Notes: generated by a model from the sequence alone, not told the origin. Shown: positions 47,150 to 61,140, numbered from the stretch's first letter. The stretch is DNA of 64,000 nt from Musa acuminata AAA Group (GCF_036884655.1 NC_088335.1:45502501-45566500); one strand, 5' to 3'. Numbers and translations: made by a program.

Positions 47150-48399
47150 TCCTACAAGCCAATCACATGAGTGATGTCACGTGTGACATGATACACATTC
47201 TTTTTTCTATTATATTATTTGATATTTTATCATTTTATATTACTTGTTGCACATATATATATATTGTGATGTCTATAGATCTATGCAATGATAATCGAAT
47301 CGTGATGATATCACGATAATAAGATTGATTTACCTTTAAATATAGACCCTAAATAATCATGGTCATAGGTTACTCGAGAGAGACATCAAGATAACCGGAC
47401 ATGCTGGTGTGCTGTATACCCGTCCATATAATAGAGGAAACTGGTATCATAACTGCTTGTGTTGGGACACTAGGGTTATAGTGCCGGTGCTTATTGAAGA
47501 ATGAGTTCACTGATTGATCCACTCACGGAATACTAGATAGTTAATGATACTTCATTATCAGACAGTGATTTCATTATCCTAGTAGTGTACTTGGTCCTTA
47601 GACTTAAGACACCAAAGATATCCTGTATGAGTGCTCAACTCTTTGATACCGGACTATAGGTTTGGAAGTTCCATATCTAGCACAACCGATCATTGGGAGT
47701 GACAGTCGACCTTACAAGGGCTATTGAGTGTTGATAGAGAATAATCTGCTCTTGGTGTCATGAGAGGAATATCACATGTGTTCTTGCTTAGATAAATCTC
47801 TAGCCATGGTCATTCAGATTAAGAGAGAAAGAGTTTTCTAAGAGAATCTAATTAGAGCGAGACTCGAGAAGAAACCGTATGGATCTGATTGCACCATGCC
47901 CAGTATACAATCTTTGGGATATTAGATGGATGAGAGACTATAGGTATGCGATAACTAAGGATAAATAAGGCCAAATGATTGGATTCCCTTATATCGTTTC
48001 TGGACTACGGCGTAGTGACCTAGTACATCTGCAGTCGATAAGTCGAGTGAATTATTATAAAAATAATAATTCACTAAGTCGAAAAGAGTTCTAATAGGTA
48101 TGATTCATGGCCTGCTCGATATTGGGCCTAGAGAGTCACACACATATGGTAGGCATTGCGATTAGTAGAGGTTCGGATATGAGATATCCGTTGGAGCCTA
48201 TATCTTAATGGATATCCAATAAGCCCCTAAATTATTGGATCTTATGGATGAGATCTAATAAGAATACAATTATCTTAAAAATTTAAGTTTTATAAGTTTT
48301 TTACGCATCAATCTTTCCATAACGACGAATATTTTTTTAAAAAACTTAAGATTTTTATTTTTTATTCTTTCGCTATGTGTGCAGTGATATCTATCACGT
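47150..48399. mobile_element. Probable solo LTR, about 1.25 kb
   Basis: Lectin 3'-flank sequence breaks off after tgtttaatat (47,138) and resumes at gtgccatgatgaataagg (48,402). Between them is a GC-richer block starting near tgtgtcctacaagccaatca and ending near gatatctatca, with the style of a long plant LTR (phrases such as gactactcgagagagacatc-like and ctcactgattgatccactca-like strings). No gag/pol, second LTR or clear target duplication was found, so the exact ends are uncertain. Confidence 0.6.
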
Positions 48400-49709
48400 A
48401 GTGCCATGATGAATAAGGATGCAACTATTTGTTATTGGCATCTATGTTTAAGTTGGGTGTTTGTGAGTTGTGTGAAATAAAGTCTTTTTTCATGTATATG
48501 CCCCTACTGATAACATTTGTGACTTTCCAACCCGTGGACCCATTGGGTAATAATAAGTCTAACTCAGCATATCAATTAAAAATAATAAAAAAAATTTTGT
48601 GCTTCACTAACTTATATGATATAACATCATCATAGTCATACCTTAATAGAGCAATATCGTAAATACTCAATTGAAGTCCTAACATCATAAAAGTAAATTC
48701 GGTAAATAATGTTGAACATGACTATTTAAGTTCATAATAAGCCATTTATAATCAACAAATTCTTTTAGGTGGATGACCATTACAAGGAGGGTATATATAT
48801 ACATATATATACTATATACATATATATATACTCTTTACAAGAGATCAAAATTGTGAAAAGAAGCATAGCACCATAAATTTCAAGTGATAATATGGTATAA
48901 ATAATAGTAAGTAAATATATTATGATAAAAATTATAATTTTACTCTATATTTTAGCTCGTCCACTTTTGAAGTCAAAATCTAAACTACATTTTATTTGTT
49001 ATGGACTGTTGCCTTGAACAAAATTATCATATTTTATGCAAAAATTGAGATACATGTGGGTGCGTCACTCACTTGAGAAAATCTCAAATTTGTATCAAGT
49101 CAAATGTCATGATGTCATAACTCATAATAGATCGATTGGATGACCTTATTTTTCTCATTTTATTGTATTGTATACATCATTTTAGGTTTAAGATGAAACT
49201 ACTAATATATGAATGTAGTGTCATTCGAAATAAAAATCTGATAGTCATGATGGAATTTCAAATAATGACTTTGGATGGGCTCTCAAGTCATATTTGAAAG
49301 AAAAAGGAGCACAAAAAATTATAATAACAATAATAAATTATTATTATTTTTATTAACCCACTTGAAATTGGCATGTTAAAAGGATTGGTAGAGTTATTAG
49401 AGCTTTAGTTGAGTTATTAAAGGTTTCGTTGTCATGGTAAGAGATTGTTGATGCACGTCCATGACCCTCTTAGATTATGGTTAATAGATGTTTTTTTTTT
49501 ATGAGTTTTTAATATACAAATTTTACAAGCTGTGAAGTGTCTTGTTTGGTTGGTTGGAAGCATAGTGGTCAAATTTGCATATATTATATCATATAATATA
49601 TGATATTTGCATATATTATATCATATAATATATTTGCTCTATGGCACATATTTGCATATATTATATCATATAAGTTAGTGAAGCACAAGAATTTTCCTTT
49701 TGTTTATAA
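48400..49709. other. Array spacer left of the copia element
   Basis: No gene is seen. It continues the R2 3' flank, then a single copy of the 23.7-kb repeat unit (49,110-49,350), then the JRL7 distal 3' flank, which is cut by the copia element at 49,710. Confidence 0.6.
49579..49678. repeat. Triplicated tttgcatatattatatcata unit
   Basis: Three imperfect units with the core tttgcatatattatatcata follow each other at about 49,580-49,678. Other copies of this flank (for example 43,140-43,190) have only one cleaner version, so this is a local expansion. Confidence 0.7.
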
Positions 49710-52700
49710 TGTTGGGAAAAACATGTTAAAGCGGAATAATATTTTCCCTCTTTGTGTATCAAAATGGGTTCCTCATCCAAATGTAAATATCAACCAGCAC
49801 AGCATAAACAATAGAGGAAAAAATCAATCACACTATTAGACCAAATCTTTTAAAGTGGAAAACCCAATATGGCAAAAACCACGGGACCGTAGTCCACCTC
49901 AAACTTCCACTATCAATAATAATGATAACAGGTTTACAGTAGATCTTCTCTAGAATAACTAGAAGATCATAATAATGTCAAGAACATAGATCTTAGCTCT
50001 AGCATATCATCATATATGATGGATCTCCTCAAAAGAAAATTCTAAGTCTCACAAAATGGGTATAACAGGAAAGTACCTCGGAGAGGGTAAACTGTAGATC
50101 AACACCATTAGGATTGTAGAGTTTACTGCAAGGATTCTCCACATAAAATTTAGGCCAAAATTGATAACGTTTGGCCATCGATCGTCAAGTAGAAAACTCA
50201 GAAACCTAATCCTTCTCTCTCCTCTTTTTTCTGCACGCCGTCGCACACTCACCTGCACACACGCACGCTGCACTATCTAATTTTGCCATTTCTCTCTTAA
50301 TTATTGATTTATTTGATTTGGGCTCAAACAACCCAATTTGTCCAAGCCCACATATGGGCTAGAGCCAACAATTCTCCCCCTCCAGCTCATATGGTGGGTT
50401 GTATCAAGCCCACTCTTCGCTTACATACTTCAAGCTTCTTCTTAGGTAAAGATTTTGTCAACATATCTGAACCATTATTATTGGTATGTACTTTTTCCAA
50501 TTGTAATTCTTTCATCTCAAGCACCACGAATCCAGTGATATCTCACATCAATATGCTTGGATCTAAAATGGTATGTTGAATTCTTGGAGAGGTGACTGGT
50601 GCTCTGACTGTCACAGTAAACAGTATATCCTTCCTGTTTCAAGCCTAATTCCTATAGAAACTTTTTCATCCATAAAGCTTCCTTGCAGGCTTCAGTAATT
50701 GCTATGTATTCTGCTTCTGTGATTGATAGAGCAACACACTTTTGTAACTTAGACTGCCAAGAGACTGCTCCTCCTGCAAATGTCATCAAGAATCCCGAAG
50801 TGGACTTCCTGGAATCAGAATCACCTGCCATGTCTGCATTTGTGTACCATTCTAACACAGGTTCATCATTACCAAAACATAAACATAACTTGGAAGTACC
50901 TCTTAGATATCTTAATATCCATTTCACTACTGCCCAATGTTCCTTTCCAGGATTAGAGAGAAATCGGCTGACAACTCCAACTGCATAAGCTATATCTGGC
51001 CTAGTACAAACCATAGCATACATCAAACTACCTACTGCAGATGAGTAAGGCACTCTGGACATTTTTTCTTTTTCTTTCTCACTTGTAGGACATTGTTTCG
51101 AATTAAGCTTGAAATGACCTGCAAGTGGAGAACAAACTGCTTTAACTTTACTCATGTTGAATCATTCAAGAACCTTTTCAATGTAAGTCTCCTGAGATAG
51201 CCAAATCTTCCTTTTCTTCCTATCACGAAGAATCTTCATGCCAAGTATTTGTTTCACCGATCTCAAGTCTTTCATGGCAAAAGACTTACTTAGCTCTCTT
51301 TTAAGCTTTCCAATTTTTCTAACATCATGGCCAACAATCAACATATCATCAACATATAGCAGTAAAATAATAAAATCATCATCTAAAAATTTCTTCATAA
51401 ACATATAATGATCAGATGTGGTTATATCATACACTTGACTCATCATAAAGGAATCAAACTTCTTGTACCATTGTCTAGGTGCTTGTTTGAGTCCATATAA
51501 GATTTTCTTAAGCTTACACACAAGATTTTTTTTTCCTTTGACTTTGAAACATTCTGGTTGCTCCATGTAAATTTTTTTTCTAAGTCACCATGAAGAAATA
51601 TTGTTTTTACATCAAGTTGCTCAACTTCTAAATTCAAGCGGGCAGTCAAACAAAGAACAACTCAGATAGAGGACATTTTCACAGTTGGAGAAAATATTTA
51701 TTCAAAGTCAATACCTTTCTTCTGACTGAATCCTTTCACAACTAGTCGTGCCTTGTATCTTTGCTGTGAGCTATTGTTTTCGGTCTTCAATTTATAAACT
51801 CACTTATTCTTGAGAGCTTTCTTCTCTTTAGACAATTTTACCAAGTCATAGGTGTGGTTCTCAAGCAAGGATCTCATCTCTTCTTGCATGGCTTTAACCC
51901 ACTCATTCTTATTCTCATATAGAATAGCTTCTTGGTAAGTTTCTGGCTCTCCCCCGTCAGTAAGCATAACATACTCATGTGGAGGATATCTGGTAGATGG
52001 TTGTCGCTCTCTAGTGGATCTTCTCAATGGAATCTCAACTGATGGTGGAGATACTTGTTCAATTGGTTGAGCATCATTAACTGTAGGTGTATCATCACTT
52101 ACATTCTCACCATGTTCTTCTTGTTCATCTCCCCCATGATCATCATGAATTATAGGTGAAGGAACTGGACCTAAACTCCAAGGAATATAAACAGAGTTTT
52201 ATGACTTCTCAATATTATCACCATCATCAAACAATTGGTCTTCAAGAAACACAATATCTCTGCTTCTAATAATCTTCTTGTTCACTAGATCCCATAATCT
52301 GTACCGAAACTCTTTATGACCATATCCCAAGAAGATACATGATTTTGCTTTACTATCAAGCTTAGACCTCTCATCTTTGGGAATATGAACAAATACTTTA
52401 CACCCAAAGACTCTTAAGTGATTATAAGATATATCATTTCCTCTCCATACTCTCTCTGGAAGATCACCTTTCAGAGGAACTGATGGAGAAAGATTTATCA
52501 AATCAACTGTAGTTCTCATAGACTCCCCCCAAAATGACTTTGGTAACTTGGCATGGGAAAGCATACACCTAATCCTTTCTTCAATTATTCTATTCTTCCT
52601 TTCTGTCACACCGTTCTGTTGAGGAGTTTTAGGAACTGTTTTCTCAAGCCTGATACCATATAACCTACAATAATTCTCAAAATGACCCCTGTACTCGCCA

Positions 52701-55056
52701 CCATTATCTGATCGAATACACTTTAGTTTTCCACCAGTTTCTCTTTCAACATTGACATGAAACTCCTTAAAAACATCGAGTACCTGATCTTTAGATTTCA
52801 AAACAAAGGCCCACACTTTTCTAGAATGGTCATCAATAAAAGTAACAAAATAAAGAGCACCTCCAAGAGTTCTAGTTTGCATAGTACAAACATCAGTATG
52901 AACTAAATCAATAACATTTGATCTTCTAGATGATGGATATGTCTAAAATGCAACCCTATGTGTTTTTCCAACTAAACAATGATCACAAGATTTAAGAGAT
53001 GTACCGTGCAACTCTAGTAAGAACTACTTTCTAGCAAGATTTTGAAGTCCCTTTTTGCTTATATGTCCAAGCCTCTTGTGCCAAAGATCTATACTTTCAC
53101 CTTTTTGAATTACATTAATCTCTCCTTTGTGTAGCTTAGTTTTCATGACATAAAAAGAGTTAATCTTCTTTCCTCTTGCCACAATTAGAGAACCTTTAGT
53201 GAGTTTCCATTTACTTTCACCAAAATAATGTGCAAAGCCTTCATCATCAAGTCTACATGTAGATATCAAGTTAAGACGAATATCTGGAACATGCCTTACA
53301 TCTTTGAGTATCAATTTGCTCCCAATACTGGTCTCCAAGCAAATATCTCCAATATCCACAATCTTAGATGTACCACTGTTTCCCATTCTGATATTACCAA
53401 AATCACCAGTAGTGTAAGATCTAAAGAAATCACCAAGAGAAGTGACATGAAATGAAGCACCAAAGTCAATTACCCAATTACTGTCCTGAGCTATAAGACT
53501 AACACAACCTTCATCACAGACAATAGTGATATTACCTTCAGCAGCAACTGTATTGGTCTCTTTCTCATTTTTCTTCATTTCATTCTGTTCTCGCTTCCAA
53601 AACATACACTCTTTCTTTATGTGACCTGGCATGTTACAGTGAAAACATTTGATATCTCTTCTAGACTTGGATCTTCCTCTATAACCATGTGGATTTCTGC
53701 TATGACTTCTTCCACGTCTTTCCTGTTTTTCAGTAACAAATGCCCCAAAAGAAGATTCACCCTGTTCTTTCCTTCTGGCATCTTAATTTAGCAAACTATC
53801 TTTAACCATATCTATAGTTAGAGTCTCCTCTGGCGTGGAGTTACAAATAGTCACCACATACGTTTCCCAACTTTCTGGTAAAGAGCTAAGAAGTAATAAT
53901 CCTTGCATCTCATCATCTATATTCATTTTCATAGCAACCAACTTATTTGCAAGACTCTGAAATAGGCTTATGTGCTCAACAATATTGCCATCATCTTTAT
54001 ACTTCAAATTTACAAGTCTTCTGATGAGAGAAATTCTATTTCCCATTGTCTTTTTCGCAAAGAGGTTTTCTAACCTTTGCCAAACAACATCAGCTCTGGT
54101 TTCATCAGAAATATGCTCATGCAAGTTTATATCCATCCATCTTCTAATATAAGCAATGACTTTTCTATGTTGAACTTCTCATTCTTCATCGTCCATAGTA
54201 GAAGGTTTATCTTTAATTTTGATAGGCTTATACAAATCTTTGCAATAGAGCAAATCTTTCATCAAACACCTCCAAGTGAAATAATTTGATGAGTTCAATT
54301 TAATCATACCATCTAACTGCTCCATTTCAATCACACAAGAAAAACTAGCACCAAACAACCTGTTGTTCTGATACCACTTGTTGGGAAAAACCTGTTAAAG
54401 CGGAATAATCTTTTCCCTCTTTGTGTAGCAAAATGAGTTTCTCATCAAAACACCAAATGTAAATATCAACCAGCACAGCATAAACAATAGAGCAAAAAAT
54501 CAATCACACTGTGAGACCAAATCTTTTAATGTGGAAAACCCAATATGGGAAAAATCACGGGACCATAGTCCACCTCAAACTTCCACTATCAATAATAATG
54601 ATAACAGGTTTACAATAGGTCTTTTCTAGAATAACTAGAGGATCATAATAACATCAAGAACATATATCTTGGCTCTAGCATATCATCATATAGGATGTAT
54701 CTCTTCAAAAGAAAAGTCTAAGTCTCACAAAGTGGGTATAGCAGGAAAGTACCTCGAAGAGGGTAAACTATATATCAACACCGTTAGGATTGTAGAGTTT
54801 ACTACAACAATTCTCCATATAAAATTTAGGCCAAAACTGACAACGTTTGACCACCGATCGTCAAATAGAAAACTCATAATTCTAATCTTTCTCTCTCCAT
54901 TTCTCTGCACGCCGTCACACGCTCACCTCCACACACACACGCACACATGGACACTGTACTATCTAATTTTATCCTTTCTCTCTTAATTATTGATATCTTT
55001 GATTTGAGCTCAAACAGCCCAATTTGTCCAAGCCCACATATGAGCTGGACCCAACA
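49710..55056 (-). mobile_element. Ty1/copia retrotransposon, complete ends, degraded coding region
   Basis: LTRs are 49,710-50,370 (3', 661 bp) and 54,379-55,056 (5', 678 bp), both TGTTGGG to CCAACA on the plus strand. Target duplication TATAA at 49,705-49,709 and 55,057-55,061. The primer site TGGTATCAGAAC (minus strand, 54,365-54,376) lies 2 bp inside the 5' LTR; a purine tract (ggagggggagaat) abuts the 3' LTR. By eye the LTRs differ at roughly 55-60 positions plus small indels, about 8-9%, so the insertion is not recent. It interrupts the 3' flank of JRL7. Confidence 0.95.
50400..54325 (-). pseudogene. Copia gag-pol polyprotein, disrupted
   Basis: In copia order: gag from ATG 54,323-54,325 (MEQLDGMIKLNSSNYFTW), continuing VVWQRLENLFAKKTMGNRIS; zinc knuckle CFHCNMPGHIKKEC; protease WVIDFGASFHVTS, where the catalytic D-S-G is D-F-G; GAG-pre-integrase (IDLWHKRLGHISKKGLQ); integrase (VTFIDDHSRKVW, RSDNGGEYRG, PQQNGVTERKNR); reverse transcriptase (QLDVKTIFLHGDL, LYGLKQAPRQWYKKF, LLLYVDDMLIVG); and RNase H (YADMAGDSDSRKSTSG-type block, ITEAEYIA). 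The frame is the same from gag to about 51,500 but broken by several stops (for example at 53,783-53,785), and one frameshift lies in the start of the RT. Not able to make a full polyprotein. Confidence 0.9.
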
Positions 55057-55314
55057 TATAATAGGGTGGCTTACAAGTTGGTACGTTGAGTTAGACTTGT
55101 TATTATCGGATGGGCCTACAATGTGTTCAAAAGTCAAAAATGTTATCAATGAGATGCATCATATTATTAGTAGTGACAGAAGATAGACTTTATTTCACAC
55201 TACTCAAACACACACTAAACTCAAACATAGATGCCTGCAACAGACATTGGCATCCTTATTCATCATGGCACACAGAGATAGAGATAGATAGTCAACACCC
55301 TCCACAAGGGTTGG

Positions 55315-56041
55315 CTAAGCCAGCATCACGTAGACTCCAAATGCAGTGAGATACTCTTCAGTTGCATGACCAAAGAAGCCCTTAATCTCGTCATATTCTA
55401 CATTGACTTCGAAAAAGGTTCCACCCCCACCTCCATATGGACCGTATGTCTTTGCAAGATTGGTGGTAAACGTGAGTTGAGATACACATGGAAATTCAGA
55501 ACAGTCGTGTTTGACATACCCAGAAACGGAGGTGAGGTATTCATCTTGCATGAGACTAAACTGCGAGGCAATTAGAGCGATGATAGATTTAGCGACTTAT
55601 ATATTTGATAGCAGGTATTAGAAGGAGGGAGGGGAAGGCAAAAGAATAGATGCATGGAGGTTGGAGAGGCATGCCTGGAATAGTTCACCGCCGGGGCCTC
55701 CATATCTGGGAGTTACGCGAGTGGTTCCGTCGATGTCGAAGGTTATCTTAATGGAGTTTACGCATGAAGCAGCCCCAATGCTGATGCCATTGATTTTGTC
55801 TGCAGGTTCCATGGCCCAACGAGACTCGTTGTCGCATGGACATTTGGGGACGCCCCCTCGGGCATGCGCGGCCGTCTTGATCTGGTTGGAAGCCTGCACC
55901 ACCATGCATCATCCATCACAAACCACATAGAGTTAGAATAGAAACTGCAGTACTACATAATAGATAGGCCTCCCTCTAAAGGAAGCAAAGCTATATTCTT
56001 TCGGTGGAGGCAGAGTATCTATATAGCGTCTCTCTCACCAT
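55315..56041 (-). CDS. Jacalin-related lectin JRL7
   Basis: Three exons: 56039-56041, 55675-55893, 55315-55560; 155 aa. N-terminus ASNQIKTAAHARGGVPKCPC; differences from the rest include ADKINGISIG (Thr to Asn) and LAKTYGPYGG (Gly to Ala). The C-terminal loop is GHATEEYLTAFGVY with Thr for Asp, and five Cys are kept. Intron 2 is 8 bp shorter than in JRL6 because a gatggatg-type repeat is contracted. TATA at 56133-56140; poly(A) hexamer at 55189-55194. The copia element ends 130 bp beyond that signal. Confidence 0.88.
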
Positions 56042-56140
56042 CAGCGAGCTTATGAAGGAAGGAACTCCTCTCACACCGGATGATATGCAAACACACTCGA
56101 CTCGACGGGGAGAGAGAGGATGGATGGGGGGGTATTTATA

Positions 56141-59100
56141 GAACCAAAAGGTGCATGAAGTTGTCCAATATTTATGTATGAATGGAACTTGTAACAACAA
56201 TAGAGAAAGAAAGAAGCAGTAAGGGTACCGCTTCCAAGTCAATGTTTAAGCATTGGATTCATATTGACCATTTATTGGTTTGGAAAATGTGAATACTAGT
56301 TAAGTCTGTTGGATTACTTAAAATATGACTTCCAAGTTCAGCTCAATCCAAAGTCAGTAGATATATTATCACTCCATGCTTATCTTTGTTTATAATACGA
56401 ATGACTTGCATTAAATCTGTATACGAATGATCCTATCTTCTACGTGTATTAACATCAAGCAGTCTCTCTTTTCTTCTTCTTCTTTCCTTCCTTTTCATTG
56501 TAGAAATCTTATCGGTTCAAACATGATTGTGCGATATCATAACACCGCCTTCTTACCTTTGAATTCAGACTGGACAAAACAAATAGGGCTGATCATTTTT
56601 CACTGCATGCTGATCAGAAGACTCCTGGGAGTATTTTGCTATTTTATTTTGATGAAAGAACTTTTAAGAATAATACTCTTCTAGTCATTCAATATGAATT
56701 TACGTTTGTCTCGTGGACCATTGGGCTTCGGTCATATTTAATTAAAAGACCAGAAAAATAATAGTATTGGCTTAATCTTCCAAGCCAAACAAGTGAAATT
56801 TGACATTGTAGAAGATCCATTCTCGTTCACCACATTAGTATATTTATCTTATATCTAAAATTAATTATTCCTTCGAATGATCATACCATTATTCATAATT
56901 GTGCAACAGACTTATGGTTGGAAAGTTCAAGTTTTGAATAGTAATGTAAGTTAAATTTAAACTAATTGTTACCAATCCTATACTTGTCCATGGAGATACA
57001 TAATTGTGCCAATAGTTTTGCTACATTTGAATCAAGATTTTAGTTTATATTTTTTTGTATCTTCTTAAATATCACAACAATGGTATGAGAATAATAAAGA
57101 AAGAACTTTTTTTTATGTTTTACATTTTTACCTATTATTTTCATATTTCTGTTCGTAAAATTGATAGTGTTAGGATAAATAGACCTAGATGTTTCACTTT
57201 CATAATTATAGGGATTTCAATATAAATTTATTAGATCTAGATACCAAGATAATAAGGTATAACTATAGAGAATAATCTATAATTAATCAAAAAAAAACTG
57301 ATAGTGAATATTTAATTTAAATCGAGTGAATGTTTGATAGATACTTTTATAATAACTATTTACTTCTTTGAAAGAATTCCATACTAATCCTGTTAGGGTC
57401 ATTAAAATTAATATGATATCAAAGTCATTATTTAAAACTTCAATAATACTCTTCTAGTCTTTCATTATACATTTATGTTTGTCTTTTAGATATTGGGCTT
57501 CGGTCATATTTAATTAAAAGACCAGCAAAGCAATACTATGAGCTTAATCTTCCAAGGGACATTGTAGATGATCCATTCCCATCCACCACACTATTACATC
57601 GGTTTTGTATATGAAAATAATGTATACTTCAATTTTGACTGTTGGAAAGTTCAAGTTTCTGAGTAATGGAAGTTAAATTTAAACCAATTATTACCAATTC
57701 ATGGACAATGAGGCACATGATTATACTAATAGTTTTGCTATATTTGAATCAAGATTTTAGTTTATATTTTTTTTATCTTCTTAAATATCGTAACAATTGT
57801 ATGAGAACAACAAAGATTTTTTTTAATTTTTTTATATTTTTACCTATTGTTTTCATGTTTTGATTAGTAAAATCGATGACGTTAGAATAAATAAACCTAA
57901 ATATTTTACTTTTATAATTATAGAGATTTTAATATAAATTTTTTAGGTCTAATGACTAGGATAATAAGAAAGTCTAACTATAAAAAATAATCTATAATTA
58001 ATCTAAAAAAATTAATATTTAATTTAAATCGAGCGGATATTGGATGGATACATATATGCATCTCATATCACATCACACATCAGAAATCATATTCTAGCCT
58101 TTCAATTATGTCAAAGTATGTGTGACTATTGGCTTTGATCTTCCAAGCCAGCATTATTTTGACTTTGTAGATCAACCATTCCAATGTCATCAACATATCC
58201 AGCTTGTATCTGAAAATTAAACTCCACATTCTCATCGGTCCACTTTGTTATCCTTCTCAGTTTTCGAACTTAGAATTAATGAAAACCCTGCTCATCTCAT
58301 ATCGTCCCACATTGTTATATGAATGTGAATTAATAATAAAGAAACAAACAAAACATTATATTTTGGCCGGATAGAACCAACGGAACAAAAAAAATTTCAA
58401 GTGGGTTATTAATAATAATAATAATAATACTTATTATTATTATTATTATTATTATTTATGCTCCTTCTTCTTTTGAGAGCCTGTCCAAAGTCATTATTTG
58501 AAATTTCATCATGACTATCGGATTTTTATTTTGAATGATAATGCATTCATATATTAGTAGTTTCATCTTAAACCTAAAATGATGTACACAATACAATAAA
58601 ATGAGAAAAATATGGCCATCGAACCGATCTATTAACATCATGACATTTGGCTTGATACAAATATGAGGTTTTCTCGAGTGAGTGACACACCCACATGTAT
58701 CTCATATTTAGCATAAAATATGACAGTTTTGTTCAAGGCAACAGTCCATAACAATTAAAATGTAGTTTAGATTTTGAATTCAAAAGTAGACGAGCTAAAA
58801 TATAGAGTAAAATTATAGTTTTTATCATCATATATCTACGTACTATTATTTATGCCATATTAGCACTTGAAATTTATGATGCTATATGTATATATTTATA
58901 TATATGCCCTCCTTATAATGGTCATCCACCCAGAAGAATTTGTAGATTATAAAAGGCTTATTATGAACTTAAATAATCATGTCCAACATTATTTATCAAA
59001 ATTACTTTTATGATGATGTCATCAGGACTTCAATTAAGTATTTACGATATTGCTTGTATAACTATGTCGATGTTATATAATATAAGTTAGTGAAGTACAA

Positions 59101-59331
59101 GAATTTCTTACTTGTTTTTAATTGATACATTCAGTTAGACTTTTTTATTATCGGATATGCCGATGATGTGTTCGAAAGTCACAAATGTTATAAATAGGGA
59201 CACATATGTGAAAATAGACTTTATTTGTTATTGACATCAACTTAAACATAGATGTCAATAACAAATAGTTGCATCCTTATTCATCATGGAACACATAGAG
59301 ATAGATATTAAACACCCTCTACAAGGGTTGG
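56141..59331. other. AT-rich array spacer
   Basis: No gene is found. A palindrome variant lies at about 56,619-56,636 upstream of JRL7. Repeated spacer blocks (56,990-57,340; 57,690-58,030) resemble those at 45-46 kb. An ATA/TAT microsatellite lies at 58,411-58,456 and an inverted copy of the 23.7-kb unit at 58,460-58,650. Confidence 0.6.
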
Positions 59332-59415
59332 CTAAGCCAGCATCACATAAACTCCAAAAGCAATGAGATATTCAATACTTGCATGATCAAAGAAACTCTT
59401 AATCTTATCATATAC
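59332..59415 (-). pseudogene. Lectin exon-3 relic R3
   Basis: On the minus strand: YDKIKSFFDHASIEYLIAFG, then VYVMLA and TAG. It shares IAFGVYV and FFDH with R2 rather than the TAFGVYV of the intact genes, so it belongs to the older relic lineage. No exon 2 is nearby. Confidence 0.8.
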
Positions 59416-59584
59416 TATAGTAAAAATGAAGATCTCAAAATTTAATTTTTTTACTAATAGGGATCATGGTTTATTGTGTTGTATCAAAAAACATTTTCAA
59501 CAAAAATTTTAAGATTATTGATGTGAATGAGACATCTTATGTTATTAGTATTGATGTATTACTTATCTTAAGAATAACTAGTAT

Positions 59585-59638
<54 letters not shown>

Positions 59639-61014
59639 TGAGTCTTAGTATGATTTAATATATAGCTTTATTCAACAAATGATAAAATTAAAAATTTTAA
59701 TTAAACCAAGTGATTTTAAAATAACTTTAAAAATTTTCATAAAGAAAAATATTCATTATGGATGTGTAATTGAAAGTCTATTACATGCTAGATATCAATT
59801 TTGTAGTTAGAATATTGGGTATATATTAAAGTCATCAAACATTAAAATATTATAAAGAAAATAATAAGATATATATAAGGGATAAAGGATTATATGCTCA
59901 CATATATGAAAATAGATTAGCTTGAAATAATAATATTTTCATATGTTGATTTTCTAAATTACCTCGATAAGAAGAAGTCCACTTTATATTTTATTATTAA
60001 GCAATACATTATTATAATTTCAATAATAAAAGCTGATTTTATGGTATACTTTAAGGTTACTAATCAAGTTTTATGATTCCAAAATTTTATCTCAGCACTT
60101 GGTATGGTTAGACTTAATTATCAAGTCACTAAATATGTTTTGTGACAAATCACAATAGTTTTCATCTATAAAAATAGTAAGTACTCGAACGGTTCTATGC
60201 ATTATAGTAAAAATTACTTAGTGGTTAAAGAAAAAAGTTTAGAAATAATTAATATCAATTAAAAACTTAAGTTCCATTGTATTAATTTCTAATCAATTCA
60301 CTTAGAACTTATAGTCTAAAATGTTTGAAAATATATATTTTTATGATTGAGTTTGTGAATAATCCATAAAAAATATGGATACATATTTAAGTGGACATTA
60401 TATTTGACATTCTTATTTATGTAATTAAAATTATTTATTTACTATATTATTTACATTTATGTATGTATATATTATGATTGAATATATATAATAGGATTGT
60501 CATAAAATCATAAATTATAGAAGACACCTTTTATTACATTAGGAAGGACTAATAGCGTTGTGGTATCATTATGTTTATTAGACTTATTTATCTATTTTAT
60601 AAAATTTGTGTGCATGTATAAAATATTTTTTCAAAGATTTAAAATCTAAGTAAATAAAATTATTTTCAAATATTTTTTGTTTTATTATGATAATTTTTTT
60701 AAGAGATGACATTGATGGGAGAGACTCTTCTTACTATAAACTTAAGTAATACTATCGAACTTGATTTATCAAATTTACTTTTATGATAATATCATCGGAG
60801 TGTTTATGATCTTGCTTTATTAAGGTAGACTATGCAATGTTATATCATATAAGTTAGTGAATTTATAATAGGATGACTTAGAAGTGGCCATGGTAGGTTC
60901 GACTTATTATTACCAGATGGGCCGTGTTCAAAAGTCACAAATGTCACCAATGAGACACGTCATAGTATTAAACTATTAGATGCATCTTATTATTAGTAGT
61001 GACAGAAGATAGAC
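59416..61014. other. AT-rich spacer
   Basis: No gene is seen. (TA)n of about 45 bp at 59,589-59,635. The stretch 60,270-60,760 is a diverged relative of the 803-bp block (same order as 36,160-36,730). Confidence 0.6.
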
Positions 61015-61140
61015 TTTATTTCACACAACTCAAACACACACTAAACTCAAACATAGATGCCTGCAACATACATTGGCATCCTTATTCATCATGGCACACA
61101 GAGATAGAGATAGATAGTCAACACCCTCCACAAGGGTTGG

